DNA from: Chloroflexota bacterium | GTDB taxonomy: Bacteria; Chloroflexota; Anaerolineae; Anaerolineales; Villigracilaceae | Reading direction: 5' to 3' | Assembly (NCBI GenBank): GCA_016234495.1 | Contig: JACRBI010000054.1 | Location: forward strand, 186,001-250,000 | DNA: 64,000 bases | In this document: positions 27,131-34,463 of the stretch, in pieces | Position numbering within the stretch: position 1 is the first letter of the stretch | Layout of the letters: every line of letters begins with the position of its first letter | Position numbers and translations under genes: made by a program | The notes under the pieces: generated by a model | What the model saw: the letters and a program-made list of their open reading frames with translations, nothing else | Told to the model about the DNA's origin: nothing | Database searches by the model: none

Positions 27131-27966
27131 TCAAAATTCAACCGGAAGAAGCGCGCGCACTATCGCAGTATATCTATTCGCTGTGCGGAGTGCATCTCGA
27201 TGAAACCAAAGGGTATCTTTTGGAGAACCGTTTGGCGCCCCTGCTGCAGGAAAATTCGTGCGCCAGTTTTTCAGAGTTCTATTTGAAGGCGCGGTCCGAC
27301 CCGACAAAAAACATCCCGCGCAAGATCGTGGATGCTGTCACCACCGGAGAAACCTCATTCTTCCGCGACAGCGCGCCCTTCGACCTGCTCCAATTTAAAC
27401 TTCTGCCCGAATTAATAGACCGCCGGAAAAAAACAGCCCCTGCCGGTTCGCCGCTCACGCTTCGTATTTGGAGCGCAGCCTGCTCGTCTGGTCAGGAGGT
27501 CTACACCACAGCCATTATTTTGCAGGAAACACTTGGCAACTCCGCCAAATACAATATCCAACTTTTGGGCACGGATATTTCCGACCAGGCGGTTGCCCGG
27601 GCGTCCTATGGGGTTTTTTCGCGGATGGAAGTTGAGCGCGGACTCGCCCCCGAAAGGCTTCAACGACATTTTGTCGCAGTGGATAAAGGCTGGAAGATCA
27701 GAGACGAACTCAGAGGGGTCGCCTCCTTCAAAAAATTAAACTTGATGGATGACTTTTCCGCCTTGGGCCGCTTTGATATCATCTTCTGCCGCAACGTGGC
27801 AATCTACTTTACCGAAGCCGACAAAATAAAATTATTCGCAAAACTTGGGAATTCCCTGGCTTCCGACGGAGCGCTCATCATTGGCAGCACCGAGTCGCTG
27901 ACCGGGCTTTGCCCGCAATTTGAGCCCATGCGCTATCAGCGAAGTGTTTATTATCGTTTGAAATAA
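27127..27966 (+). CDS. cheR: Chemotaxis protein methyltransferase CheR
   Basis: 279 residues, start GTG within the cheB stop (GTGA). CheR methylates receptor glutamates using SAM. Visible: N-terminal helical domain, GETSFFRD at about 75-82, SAM-binding WSAACSSGQEVYT, LGTDISD and the FCRNVAIYF motif (usually CRNVLIYF), ending GSTESLTG. It is the last gene of the cluster, followed by a terminator. Confidence 0.96.
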   Translation: MIKIQPEEARALSQYIYSLCGVHLDETKGYLLENRLAPLLQENSCASFSEFYLKARSDPTKNIPRKIVDAVTTGETSFFRDSAPFDLLQFKLLPELIDRRKKTAPAGSPLTLRIWSAACSSGQEVYTTAIILQETLGNSAKYNIQLLGTDISDQAVARASYGVFSRMEVERGLAPERLQRHFVAVDKGWKIRDELRGVASFKKLNLMDDFSALGRFDIIFCRNVAIYFTEADKIKLFAKLGNSLASDGALIIGSTESLTGLCPQFEPMRYQRSVYYRLK

Positions 27967-27989
27967 GAACATGCTTTATCAGAAGCAAA

Positions 27990-28024
27990 AGCCAGCGATT
28001 TTCATCACTGGCTTTTTCATTTTA
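27990..28024. terminator. Terminator between cheR and the merR-type gene
   Basis: AGCCAG-C-GAT and ATC-A-CTGGCT (27990-28013, one mismatch) followed by TTTTCATTTT on the plus strand; the two genes converge and the minus strand also shows T residues. Confidence 0.7.
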
Positions 28025-28768
28025 CTTTTCCTTGTTTTTTACATACACCTTTACCGCTTCGAGCATGAACTCCGCCAGTTGCGGATGCATCTTGTCGAAG
28101 TTTTCCCTAAAGCGCGGATCGCCATTGTAGCCGTTTGCGATGCCGAGCAGCTGCTCAAGGTTCGGCGTCCAAAAGTAATCCATGTGCCTGCGCCAATGCT
28201 CCACCGCTGCCTGAGCTTCAACGCTCGCCGCGCCTTTTGGCATGACTGCGATCATATCTTCATACACCTGCCTGCCTTCAGCCATGATGGCTTCCTTCTT
28301 TGTCGCGGAATATGATTTCCATTTGCGATTTGATTCGCGCACAGTTTCAGGATCATAAATTTTCTCCGCTTCCTGCGCGTACTTCTCCTGCTCTTCTTCG
28401 CTAAAGCCTTCGAATAAACCTTTCTGGCTCATAAGTTTTTCTCCTTTGACATGTTGAATGGTATGCTCCACTGTGACGAGTAAACGCTTCACCCTTTCCA
28501 TTTGCCTGCCCAGCGATTCTTTGTGGGATTCCAACGCTGTGAGCAGGTCGAAGTCACGGCGTCCCATGAGCTTCTTGATCTCCTCAAGTGGAAAATCCAA
28601 CTCGCGGTAAAACAATATTTGCTGCAACTTCAACAGCGACTCCTCCCCGTAGTAGCGATAGCCATTATCGCCAATGCGGGATGGCTTGAGGAGACCGATG
28701 TCGTCATAATGATGCAGAGTCCGCGGTGTGACGCCTGCCATTTTGGAAAGCTGTTTGACAGTGAACAT
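28022..28768 (-). CDS. TipA-like MerR-family regulator
   Basis: 248 residues from the ATG at 28768; the frame extends to a GTG that would overlap the promoter. MerR DNA-binding domain at 1-70 (FTVKQLSKMAGVTPRTLHHY), a dimerisation coiled coil to about 110, and a C-terminal TipAS ligand domain (EEEQEKYAQEAEKIY ... GDPRFRENFDKMHPQLAEFM). TipA proteins sense thiopeptides and other hydrophobic compounds and activate promoters with over-long spacers. Its own promoter (28775-28805) has the expected 19-bp spacer, so it is probably autoactivated. No drug pump lies beside it. Confidence 0.93.
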   Translation of the reverse strand: MFTVKQLSKMAGVTPRTLHHYDDIGLLKPSRIGDNGYRYYGEESLLKLQQILFYRELDFPLEEIKKLMGRRDFDLLTALESHKESLGRQMERVKRLLVTVEHTIQHVKGEKLMSQKGLFEGFSEEEQEKYAQEAEKIYDPETVRESNRKWKSYSATKKEAIMAEGRQVYEDMIAVMPKGAASVEAQAAVEHWRRHMDYFWTPNLEQLLGIANGYNGDPRFRENFDKMHPQLAEFMLEAVKVYVKNKEK

Positions 28769-28774
28769 GGCGAT

Positions 28775-28805
28775 AATATAAACCCTCACGCCACGTTAAT
28801 GTCAA
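28775..28805 (-). promoter_or_regulatory. MerR-type promoter with 19-bp spacer
   Basis: Minus strand TTGACA (28800-28805), 19-bp spacer, TATATT (28775-28780). The spacer contains AACGTGGCGT and lies within AACCCT...AGGGTT dyad ends (28781-28810), as expected for a MerR-family operator. Confidence 0.75.
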
Positions 28806-28820
28806 GGGTTCTGGGGGTTT

Positions 28821-28858
28821 CAAACAAAAAATGCGCTGTCAGGCGCATTTTTTGTTTG
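28821..28858. terminator. Perfect bidirectional terminator hairpin
   Basis: 16-bp perfect arms (28821-28836 and 28843-28858) with a six-base loop; A/T tracts inside the arms give T-runs on either strand. It follows the stop of the minus-strand methyltransferase. Confidence 0.8.
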
Positions 28859-28865
28859 AGCTTTG

Positions 28866-29669
28866 TTATGCTTTTTGCAGGACAAAGTACCAGTATTTCC
28901 TGTTATCCAAATGAGGCGTATCCTGCGGCGAATCTGTTTTGATGCCGGCAAAGTGATAAAAGGCCTTGCGTAAAACAACCGGTACATATTTGTCGACAAG
29001 CTGGATTCTGCGCTCGCGATCAAGTTCGACAGCTTTTAAAACATTGTCCGTGATATCCTCCTCCTTGATAAGTTTTAATCCCATTGCCTTTAACTGCGCG
29101 TGCCAGATCTCAACTTTTTCTTCATAGCGCAGGTCTGTGTAAAGGAAATAGCCATCCTGCCTGAGCACACGCCTGACATGCTCAAAGAACTTTGTGATGT
29201 TTGGATAGTAAAGCGACGCCTCGACATTCATGACCACGTCGAAGGAGTTGTCCGGGAAAGTCAAAGCCTCAGCATTGCCGTGATGGAATTTGAGTCCATC
29301 CAGTTTGTAGTGGCTGCGGCAGAATTCAATGGCGCGGGTGGAGAAGTCTACACCGGTGTAGGATTTAGGCTTGAAGTGGCGCATGATGAAGTTTGCGCCG
29401 CCGCCGCGCCCCGAACTGACCTCAAGCGCATCACGCCCTGACCAGTCGATGGACTTTGCGACATGGTGGTAGAGCTGCAGGGGATAGCGGTGGATTTCAT
29501 CCTCGACAGAAAGGGGGAGAGGGTCATGTCCCTTGTGGTGGGACGTGTAGCCAAAGTTCATGAAGATGGCGTTCCTGTCCTTATCCAGCGTTGATATCAT
29601 TTCATATTGCAGGCGGGTGAGCCAGCTTTTGACATTTGGGAAATGGTGAAATAACAGCTTATTAAGCAT
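28866..29669 (-). CDS. Class I SAM methyltransferase, phthiotriol-methyltransferase-like
   Basis: 267 residues from the ATG at 29669, which has GGAGG seven bases upstream; the frame reaches 29708 without a site. SAM-binding motif I is LEVSSGRGGGANF, followed by YTGVDFSTRAIEFCR, FHHGNAEALTFPDNSFDVV and VLRQDGYFLYTDLR. The HRYPLQLYHHVA segment and the GRGGGA loop match the family that includes mycobacterial phthiotriol dimycocerosate methyltransferase and related lipid or polyketide O-methyltransferases. The substrate here is unknown. It is a single-gene unit with a hairpin-containing leader. Confidence 0.82.
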   Translation of the reverse strand: MLNKLLFHHFPNVKSWLTRLQYEMISTLDKDRNAIFMNFGYTSHHKGHDPLPLSVEDEIHRYPLQLYHHVAKSIDWSGRDALEVSSGRGGGANFIMRHFKPKSYTGVDFSTRAIEFCRSHYKLDGLKFHHGNAEALTFPDNSFDVVMNVEASLYYPNITKFFEHVRRVLRQDGYFLYTDLRYEEKVEIWHAQLKAMGLKLIKEEDITDNVLKAVELDRERRIQLVDKYVPVVLRKAFYHFAGIKTDSPQDTPHLDNRKYWYFVLQKA

Positions 29670-29692
29670 CTCTCTCCTCCGATTTGGTTTGT

Positions 29693-29723
29693 AAAGAGCA
29701 TCCAGCATGGCTGGATGCTCTTT
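29693..29723 (-). promoter_or_regulatory. Leader hairpin of the methyltransferase gene
   Basis: Perfect 14-bp arms around ATG. A TATAAT box (29737-29742, minus strand) lies just upstream, so the hairpin would form at the 5' end of the mRNA, about 24 nt before the start codon. No convincing -35 box. Confidence 0.5.
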
Positions 29724-29778
29724 ATGAGTGGTTTTTATTATAACCCTGCGATGAGCATGAAGTTAGCAAAGATTCAAA

Positions 29779-29812
29779 AAGCCCCGGAGGGATCGTCTTC
29801 TCCGGGGCTTTA
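29779..29812 (-). terminator. Strong terminator behind the gcvPB remnant
   Basis: AAAGCCCCGGAG and CTCCGGGGCTTT with a ten-base loop; minus strand continues TTTTTGAATC. It directly follows the remnant reading frame at 29824 and is probably its original terminator. Confidence 0.75.
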
Positions 29813-29823
29813 TTTCTTACTAT

Positions 29824-29970
29824 TTACTTCTCACTATCGAACCCTTCTGGCAGCCAACAGAAGAGGAACAACTCTCTTGCAGCTTTGACCTCAACCATCC
29901 TGCCGAAGGGCGTGCTGTGCGGCGGGTTGTGGAGTAGTTCAGGCTGGGTCTTGGTTTCCTTGATCGGCAT
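29824..29970 (-). pseudogene. gcvPB C-terminal remnant
   Basis: One minus-strand frame ending TAA at 29824 encodes about 43 residues aligning without gaps to the end of the intact GcvPB encoded at 35799-37286: TQPELLHNPPHSTPFGRM versus TNPELLHNAPHTTPFGRM, then EVKAARELFLFCWLPEGF versus EVKAARELVLCCWLPENY. Similarity stops at about 29960; upstream there is no GcvPB sequence, no start with a ribosome-binding site and no catalytic part. DNA identity to the intact gene is only moderate (about 70% by eye), so it is an old or foreign remnant, not a fresh copy. Confidence 0.8.
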
Positions 29971-30096
29971 GGCGAGATAATAGGAAACATGCTCTGGATC
30001 ACACGAAAATAAATTTGAAAGAATTAGTATGGTAGACGGCCTCTAAATAAATACGCAAGAATTGCCATACATCTGATGTGTTAAAATGCAATACAT

Positions 30097-31494
30097 ATGA
30101 TTACGATTACTGAAATATACAAGGTAAACAACGAGATTGTTTTTTTCATTTATGGATTGGCATTCTTTACTCTGGGGTTTGCCATCATCCTGCAAACACG
30201 GCAAACATCACGCCTGGAACTCGCATATAGTTTGCGATGGTTGGCTGCGTTTGGAATTATCCATGGGTTGTATGAATGGGGAGATTTGTTCATACCGATT
30301 CAGGCAAGTTATTTAAGCGAGAAGCTAATCATGCTTCTGTACTGGCTGCATCTGGTGTTTCTGGCGATTTCCTTCGTTTGCCTGCTGGAGTTTGGGTTGC
30401 AACAGATTTCACCCCTCCCACGCTCTCAATTTATGCATTGGCAGCCGCTTGCAATTCTTGGATTGTGGTCTGCCGTCGTATTTTTTATCTTGCCAGCGAA
30501 TTTTTCAGATTCGCATCAAGTACGCCTTACTGGGAATGCGCTCGCACGTTACTTTATTCTGATTCCCGGCGGGCTGGCTTCTGCCTACGGTTTGCGCGTT
30601 CATGCCATGCAACATATTGCCCCTTTAAATGCGCCAAAAATTCTTCAGAATTTTCAGATTGCCGGAGTCTCTTTATTTCTATATACAATAGTTGGTGGAA
30701 CTATCCCCCCGCCCACACCTTTTTTTCCGGGTAATTTTCTTAATACCAGAACGTTTATTGAAATTACAGGAACGCCAGTGATGGTTTTCCGTTCTATATT
30801 CGCCATGCTCATCACAATAACAGTGGTGCGCGGGATGGAAATCTTTGGACTGGAAGCAGAGCGACGCATTGAGGAACTCGAACAACAGCAAATTATTAAC
30901 GCGGAACGGGAACGCCTGGCGCGTGACTTGCATGATGGCGCGATCCAAAAAGTGTACACTGCGGGTTTACTGGTTGAATCGGCTGCCCGATTGGCGAAAC
31001 CAGATACGGAATTAGACAAACGGTTGACGCGCGCTGTAACGGTTGTTAGCGACGCAATTCTTGATTTACGGCGGAACCTGGCTGAGTTACATGAGCATTC
31101 ACAAATTGAGTATGCGTCTCTATCGCAGTTGCTACGCCATATTCCGCAAAACCCAAATTACAGCACAATTGTAAATATTTTAATTACCGACGAACTGCCT
31201 AAAGAAAAAAACGTATCCACCCGCCGCGCGAATCATATTGTTGCCATTATCAATGAGGCATTGGCAAATACAATCCGTCATTCCGGCGCGCGCAATGCGC
31301 AAGTTATAGCAAAAAATGACGGGGAATTAATACATATCACAATCAAAGACGATGGCGCAGGATTGCCGCCCGAATTCAAAAATGGTTACGGGCTGAGAAA
31401 CATGAACGACCGCGCGCGCCTGCTAGGTGGAAAAATTGAATTTAAAAACGATCACGGATTGGTTATTCTGCTTGAAATCCCCTGGAGCGACTAA
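30097..31494 (+). CDS. Membrane sensor histidine kinase, NarL-partner (HisKA_3) type
   Basis: 465 residues. About seven hydrophobic segments occupy residues 10-245, a 7TM-like sensor without a large soluble loop. The HisKA_3 phospho-acceptor is H279 in RERLARDLHDGAIQK; the GHKL ATPase shows EALANTIRHSGA, DDGAGLPP and GYGLRNMNDRARLLGG. It phosphorylates a LuxR-type regulator, encoded next with no spacer. The DNA is noticeably more AT-rich than the chemosensory cluster. It faces the cytochrome genes, which are its likely regulon. Confidence 0.92.
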   Translation: MITITEIYKVNNEIVFFIYGLAFFTLGFAIILQTRQTSRLELAYSLRWLAAFGIIHGLYEWGDLFIPIQASYLSEKLIMLLYWLHLVFLAISFVCLLEFGLQQISPLPRSQFMHWQPLAILGLWSAVVFFILPANFSDSHQVRLTGNALARYFILIPGGLASAYGLRVHAMQHIAPLNAPKILQNFQIAGVSLFLYTIVGGTIPPPTPFFPGNFLNTRTFIEITGTPVMVFRSIFAMLITITVVRGMEIFGLEAERRIEELEQQQIINAERERLARDLHDGAIQKVYTAGLLVESAARLAKPDTELDKRLTRAVTVVSDAILDLRRNLAELHEHSQIEYASLSQLLRHIPQNPNYSTIVNILITDELPKEKNVSTRRANHIVAIINEALANTIRHSGARNAQVIAKNDGELIHITIKDDGAGLPPEFKNGYGLRNMNDRARLLGGKIEFKNDHGLVILLEIPWSD

Positions 31495-32157
31495 ATGAAA
31501 AAAATACGGGTTCTGCTTGTAGATGACCACGACATTGTGCGACTTGGTTTGATGACTTTGTTAAATGACCAACCGGATATGGAAGTGGTCGGCGAAGCCA
31601 GCGCCTCGATGCCGGCAATACAAGCATCTGAAAGGTTCCAGCCGGATGTGGTGCTGATGGATATCCGCCTGCCGGGCGAAGGCGGCATTGAAGCTACGCG
31701 CCAAATAACATCTCGCTTTGCCCATATAAAAGTTGTGATGTTGACATCGTTTGCGGATGACGATCTGGTCATTCGCGCCATCAACGCCGGGGCAACAGGA
31801 TACGTCCTTAAACAAGTTGGAAATGAGGAGTTGATTCGCGCAATTCGTGCAACAGCGCGCGGCGAGTCGCTACTTGATTCCTCTACCACTGCGCGGCTTC
31901 TGGCACATGTTCGCAAAACGGATCGCCTGGCGCAAGAAGATGCTTTTCGAGATTTCACTGACCGCGAAATGGATGTCTTGCTGTATCTGGCAAAGGGGAA
32001 GACCAATTCTGAAATTGCATCCCTGTTACATTTGAGCGAAAAAACTGTAGGGAATTATGTAGCCAACATGTTCATGAAATTGCAGGTAAACAACCGGGTC
32101 GAACTTGCCGCATACGCATACGAACATCATTTGTTTGAAAAGATCGGCAAGGAATAA
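31495..32157 (+). CDS. NarL/FixJ-family response regulator
   Basis: 220 residues. Receiver at 1-125 with D56 (VLMDIRLPGEGG) and switch residues LTSF and LKQVG; LuxR-type helix-turn-helix at about 150-215 (FTDREMDVLLYLAKGKTNSEIASLLHLSEKTVGNYV). Start ATG directly follows the kinase stop. A terminator follows. Inverted TAGGGG/CCCCTA sites upstream of the facing electron-transfer genes are candidate targets. Confidence 0.95.
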   Translation: MKKIRVLLVDDHDIVRLGLMTLLNDQPDMEVVGEASASMPAIQASERFQPDVVLMDIRLPGEGGIEATRQITSRFAHIKVVMLTSFADDDLVIRAINAGATGYVLKQVGNEELIRAIRATARGESLLDSSTTARLLAHVRKTDRLAQEDAFRDFTDREMDVLLYLAKGKTNSEIASLLHLSEKTVGNYVANMFMKLQVNNRVELAAYAYEHHLFEKIGKE

Positions 32158-32163
32158 AAATCG

Positions 32164-32198
32164 AACCCCTCAAGGCGATTAGACCTTGAGGGGTTTTT
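32164..32198. terminator. Bidirectional terminator after the NarL-type regulator
   Basis: AACCCCTCAAGG and CCTTGAGGGGTT with an eight-base loop, then TTTTT; lies between convergent genes. Confidence 0.88.
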
Positions 32199-32219
32199 CA
32201 AAGGGGGAGAAGAAATAAT

Positions 32220-33383
32220 TTATTTCGGCATGAAGACTAGGCTGTTCACTCCAAGCGGGTAAGCATGGCGAACTTGAGCGTTCTCGAAGATTGCCAACCC
32301 GAAGAAATACTGGGCGGCAAGGTCGCTGAACTGCACGTCGGTTTCCGAACCGGTTACGAGCGCGCGGCTGAATTCAATTGTCCATTTGCCGTCAACCCAT
32401 TTCCATCCGGCGGAGATTTGACCGCGGTCGCCTACGATCTCAGACTTGATGATACCGGGCAGGTAAGAGCCTACGGGCATGGCGTCGAGCGCGGCTTGAT
32501 CGAGCGCGACCTTTTCGCTGTCGAGGATGTAACCGGGAGCGCCAGTCGTCAGGTCAACATTGGGGGATGTAAAGCCGGGCTTGGATTTGTCGGCAACGGT
32601 CTTGGTCGCGTCAGCAGGATCGGGCATGGAGGCGAAGTTGTCAGCATAACCGCCAGAGTCTTTCGCGTCGCTCTTGCGTCCGGCTTCCTTCGCTTTTTCG
32701 GCGTCGAAGCGGGTTGAGTCAAGATATTGGTCGTCAATCTGGTTCAAATTGCGAACGGACTTCCAGTGCCAAATGTCGCCCAGTTCGCCTTCGTTCGCTG
32801 TGTATTTGTTGCCGTAAGGTTTCAAATCAGGATTTTCGCCATCATGGCAAGCTACCTGACAGCCGAATTCGTTGAAGTCTGCAATGCTGTTGTTGATGTT
32901 CCAAATCATGGCAAACTTATCTTCATAGACAGAGTTATTGTCGCCGCCTTTATCGTTCGGGTCCTTAATTTGTTTCCATGTGCCGTCTTCCTGTTTCTGC
33001 CAGGGGGAGCGAAACCAAGATTCGGTGGGGTCGGCATAGGTCAACATAAAATACACGGTGTCAGCGGTGTAAACGGCTTTAAGTTCCGCTTCGGTTGTGA
33101 ATTCATTAAAGCCTTTTTGGACTTTAACGGTGACCGACTGCGCGTTTGCCCAAGCTGCGTCATCGGCTACGCCATCGAGCGTAGGAGCGGCGTCAACGGG
33201 AGCGGCAATCAACGCGCCTTCGGGCGCTTCCCAAGCAGGGGCGGGGGCTTCGGTCGCGGGGGCTTCTGTAGCAGGCGCTTCCGTTGCGGGCGCTTCGGTG
33301 GGTTCCGGGGCAGGTGCGCCGCATGCTGAAAGCAGCATGGAAGCCAGAACGATCAGGGAAAGAACAAAAGTGACTTTTTTCAT
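32220..33383 (-). CDS. Ethylbenzene-dehydrogenase-related haem-binding lipoprotein
   Basis: 387 residues. Signal peptide with lipobox ending LLSAC (C21), then a tandem 5-residue TEAPA linker (about 28-47; 15-bp DNA repeats near 33240-33300). The main domain matches the EB_dh family (haem-b-binding gamma subunit of ethylbenzene and DMSO-reductase-family dehydrogenases): TLDGVADDAAWANAQ, VYFMLTYADPTESWFRSPW, YEDKFAMIWNIN and the C-terminal FSRALVTG. A C-x3-C-H motif (CQVACHDGE) could attach haem c. It should be an extracytoplasmic electron carrier. AAGGAG precedes the start. A TAGGGG inverted repeat lies 118-137 bp upstream of the start codon. Confidence 0.87.
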   Translation of the reverse strand: MKKVTFVLSLIVLASMLLSACGAPAPEPTEAPATEAPATEAPATEAPAPAWEAPEGALIAAPVDAAPTLDGVADDAAWANAQSVTVKVQKGFNEFTTEAELKAVYTADTVYFMLTYADPTESWFRSPWQKQEDGTWKQIKDPNDKGGDNNSVYEDKFAMIWNINNSIADFNEFGCQVACHDGENPDLKPYGNKYTANEGELGDIWHWKSVRNLNQIDDQYLDSTRFDAEKAKEAGRKSDAKDSGGYADNFASMPDPADATKTVADKSKPGFTSPNVDLTTGAPGYILDSEKVALDQAALDAMPVGSYLPGIIKSEIVGDRGQISAGWKWVDGKWTIEFSRALVTGSETDVQFSDLAAQYFFGLAIFENAQVRHAYPLGVNSLVFMPK

Positions 33384-33500
33384 ATCGATTCTCCTTAAAT
33401 TATTTCTTGAATTCAGGCAAATATTCCTGGAGATTCAAGTGCATGTTAATATTTTAGGTGGAATATTTTTTTACAGTTAGAGGGATTTCTCCGTATGGAA

Positions 33501-33520
33501 TTAGGGGAAATCTCCCCTAA
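33501..33520. promoter_or_regulatory. Candidate operator upstream of the haem lipoprotein
   Basis: Perfect inverted repeat TTAGGGGA-AATC-TCCCCTAA, followed by AAAAATT. The same two elements (CCCTAAAAAT and TAGGGGAAAT) recur upstream of the cytochrome c gene at 35717-35736, at a similar distance from the start codon. Confidence 0.55.
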
Positions 33521-33541
33521 AAATTCTTACGGGTAACGCAT

Positions 33542-33585
33542 AAAAACCAGCACCCCAATCCTTCAGGAGAGATGCTGGCTTTTTA
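33542..33585 (-). terminator. Terminator of the cytochrome c/b unit
   Basis: Minus-strand arms AGCCAGCA and TGCTGGTT with an inner CTCTCC/GG stem, then TTTTTA. It is about 25 bp after the cytochrome b stop. Confidence 0.75.
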
Positions 33586-33608
33586 CGCAAGTTCGCTTTT
33601 TTTATGGG

Positions 33609-34463
33609 CTAAGGGGTGGGCGTCGTATAAATTTGAGTTTCTGTCAGCGGTTGGACAGTCTCCAGCGCGGTTGCTTCTGAATTTACAAACCCGTATATTC
33701 CCGCAAGCATCATGATCGCCAGCACGCCCGCGATGGGGTAGTAGATCATTTGGCGTTTGCGAATTGTTTGCGCGTTTGGAGCCTGATGTGTGTTCCCAGA
33801 TTTGATCTCTTCCAGTTCGAGAGGATGTTCGTGCAGCATTGCTTCTTCAGATATTTGCCCATTAAACATGGCTTTATTGAAACGCTTGATATGCACTCCA
33901 TACATGTGCCATATCATGATCGCAAGCACCGCGAGAACAGCTTCGCCGCCGTGCGCAGCTTTTGCCGCTGGGACAAATTCACCAGGCAGGAAGTTAGTGG
34001 CTGTGATTGGGTTCCACATCATGAAACCTGTAACGCCCATGACGATCGCCCCCCAAACAAAAGCCCAATATTCCATTTTTTCTTCAAATGTATACCGACC
34101 CATCTTAGGGTATGTTTTTGCGACTCTAATATTGTAGAGAAACGCTTGAATACCGTCTTTGGCATCTTGGAGCTTTGGCTGCATGGAGAGCGGCTCATTC
34201 AATACAAAAAAGTTATAGCCCATGACAAGCAGATGCCAAGCGGCGCAGAACATCATCACAATCGCCGCAGAGTGATGAATTTCTCGCAGGGTTTCAATGC
34301 TATTTGGTACTCTTAGCAGCGTTCGCGCAATTGTGTTGTCTGGAAACCTTTGGAGCAACCCGGTTACGCCTAGTAAGGTGAAACAGAGCATCATGACCCA
34401 GTGTTCAATACGGCGGGCGAGTGGAAATCTCAAATAGGTTTGGTTGGGTTTATTCATAGTCAT
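33609..34463 (-). CDS. Membrane cytochrome b (FdnI/HydC-like)
   Basis: 284 residues from the ATG at 34463 (AAGGA five bases upstream), overlapping the cytochrome c gene by 14 bp. Four transmembrane helices carry the histidines expected for two b haems: RRIEHWVMM, REIHHSAAIVMM, AAWHLLVMG and IMIWHMYGVHIKRF. This is the formate-dehydrogenase-gamma / hydrogenase cytochrome b pattern, which exchanges electrons with menaquinone. A fifth hydrophobic segment near 250 anchors a short C-terminal tail. Coupled to the multihaem cytochrome c, it should form a quinone:cytochrome c oxidoreductase. Confidence 0.88.
   Translation of the reverse strand: MTMNKPNQTYLRFPLARRIEHWVMMLCFTLLGVTGLLQRFPDNTIARTLLRVPNSIETLREIHHSAAIVMMFCAAWHLLVMGYNFFVLNEPLSMQPKLQDAKDGIQAFLYNIRVAKTYPKMGRYTFEEKMEYWAFVWGAIVMGVTGFMMWNPITATNFLPGEFVPAAKAAHGGEAVLAVLAIMIWHMYGVHIKRFNKAMFNGQISEEAMLHEHPLELEEIKSGNTHQAPNAQTIRKRQMIYYPIAGVLAIMMLAGIYGFVNSEATALETVQPLTETQIYTTPTP

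Noticed and set aside
30062-30087. TTGCCA...TAAAAT as a promoter for the NarL-type kinase gene
   Set aside because: The spacer is only 14 bp, too short for a sigma-70 promoter.
33236-33300. Tandem 15-bp repeats considered as a CRISPR or VNTR locus
   Set aside because: They encode the TEAPA linker in frame with the lipoprotein and have no spacers; strain variability is possible but not visible.
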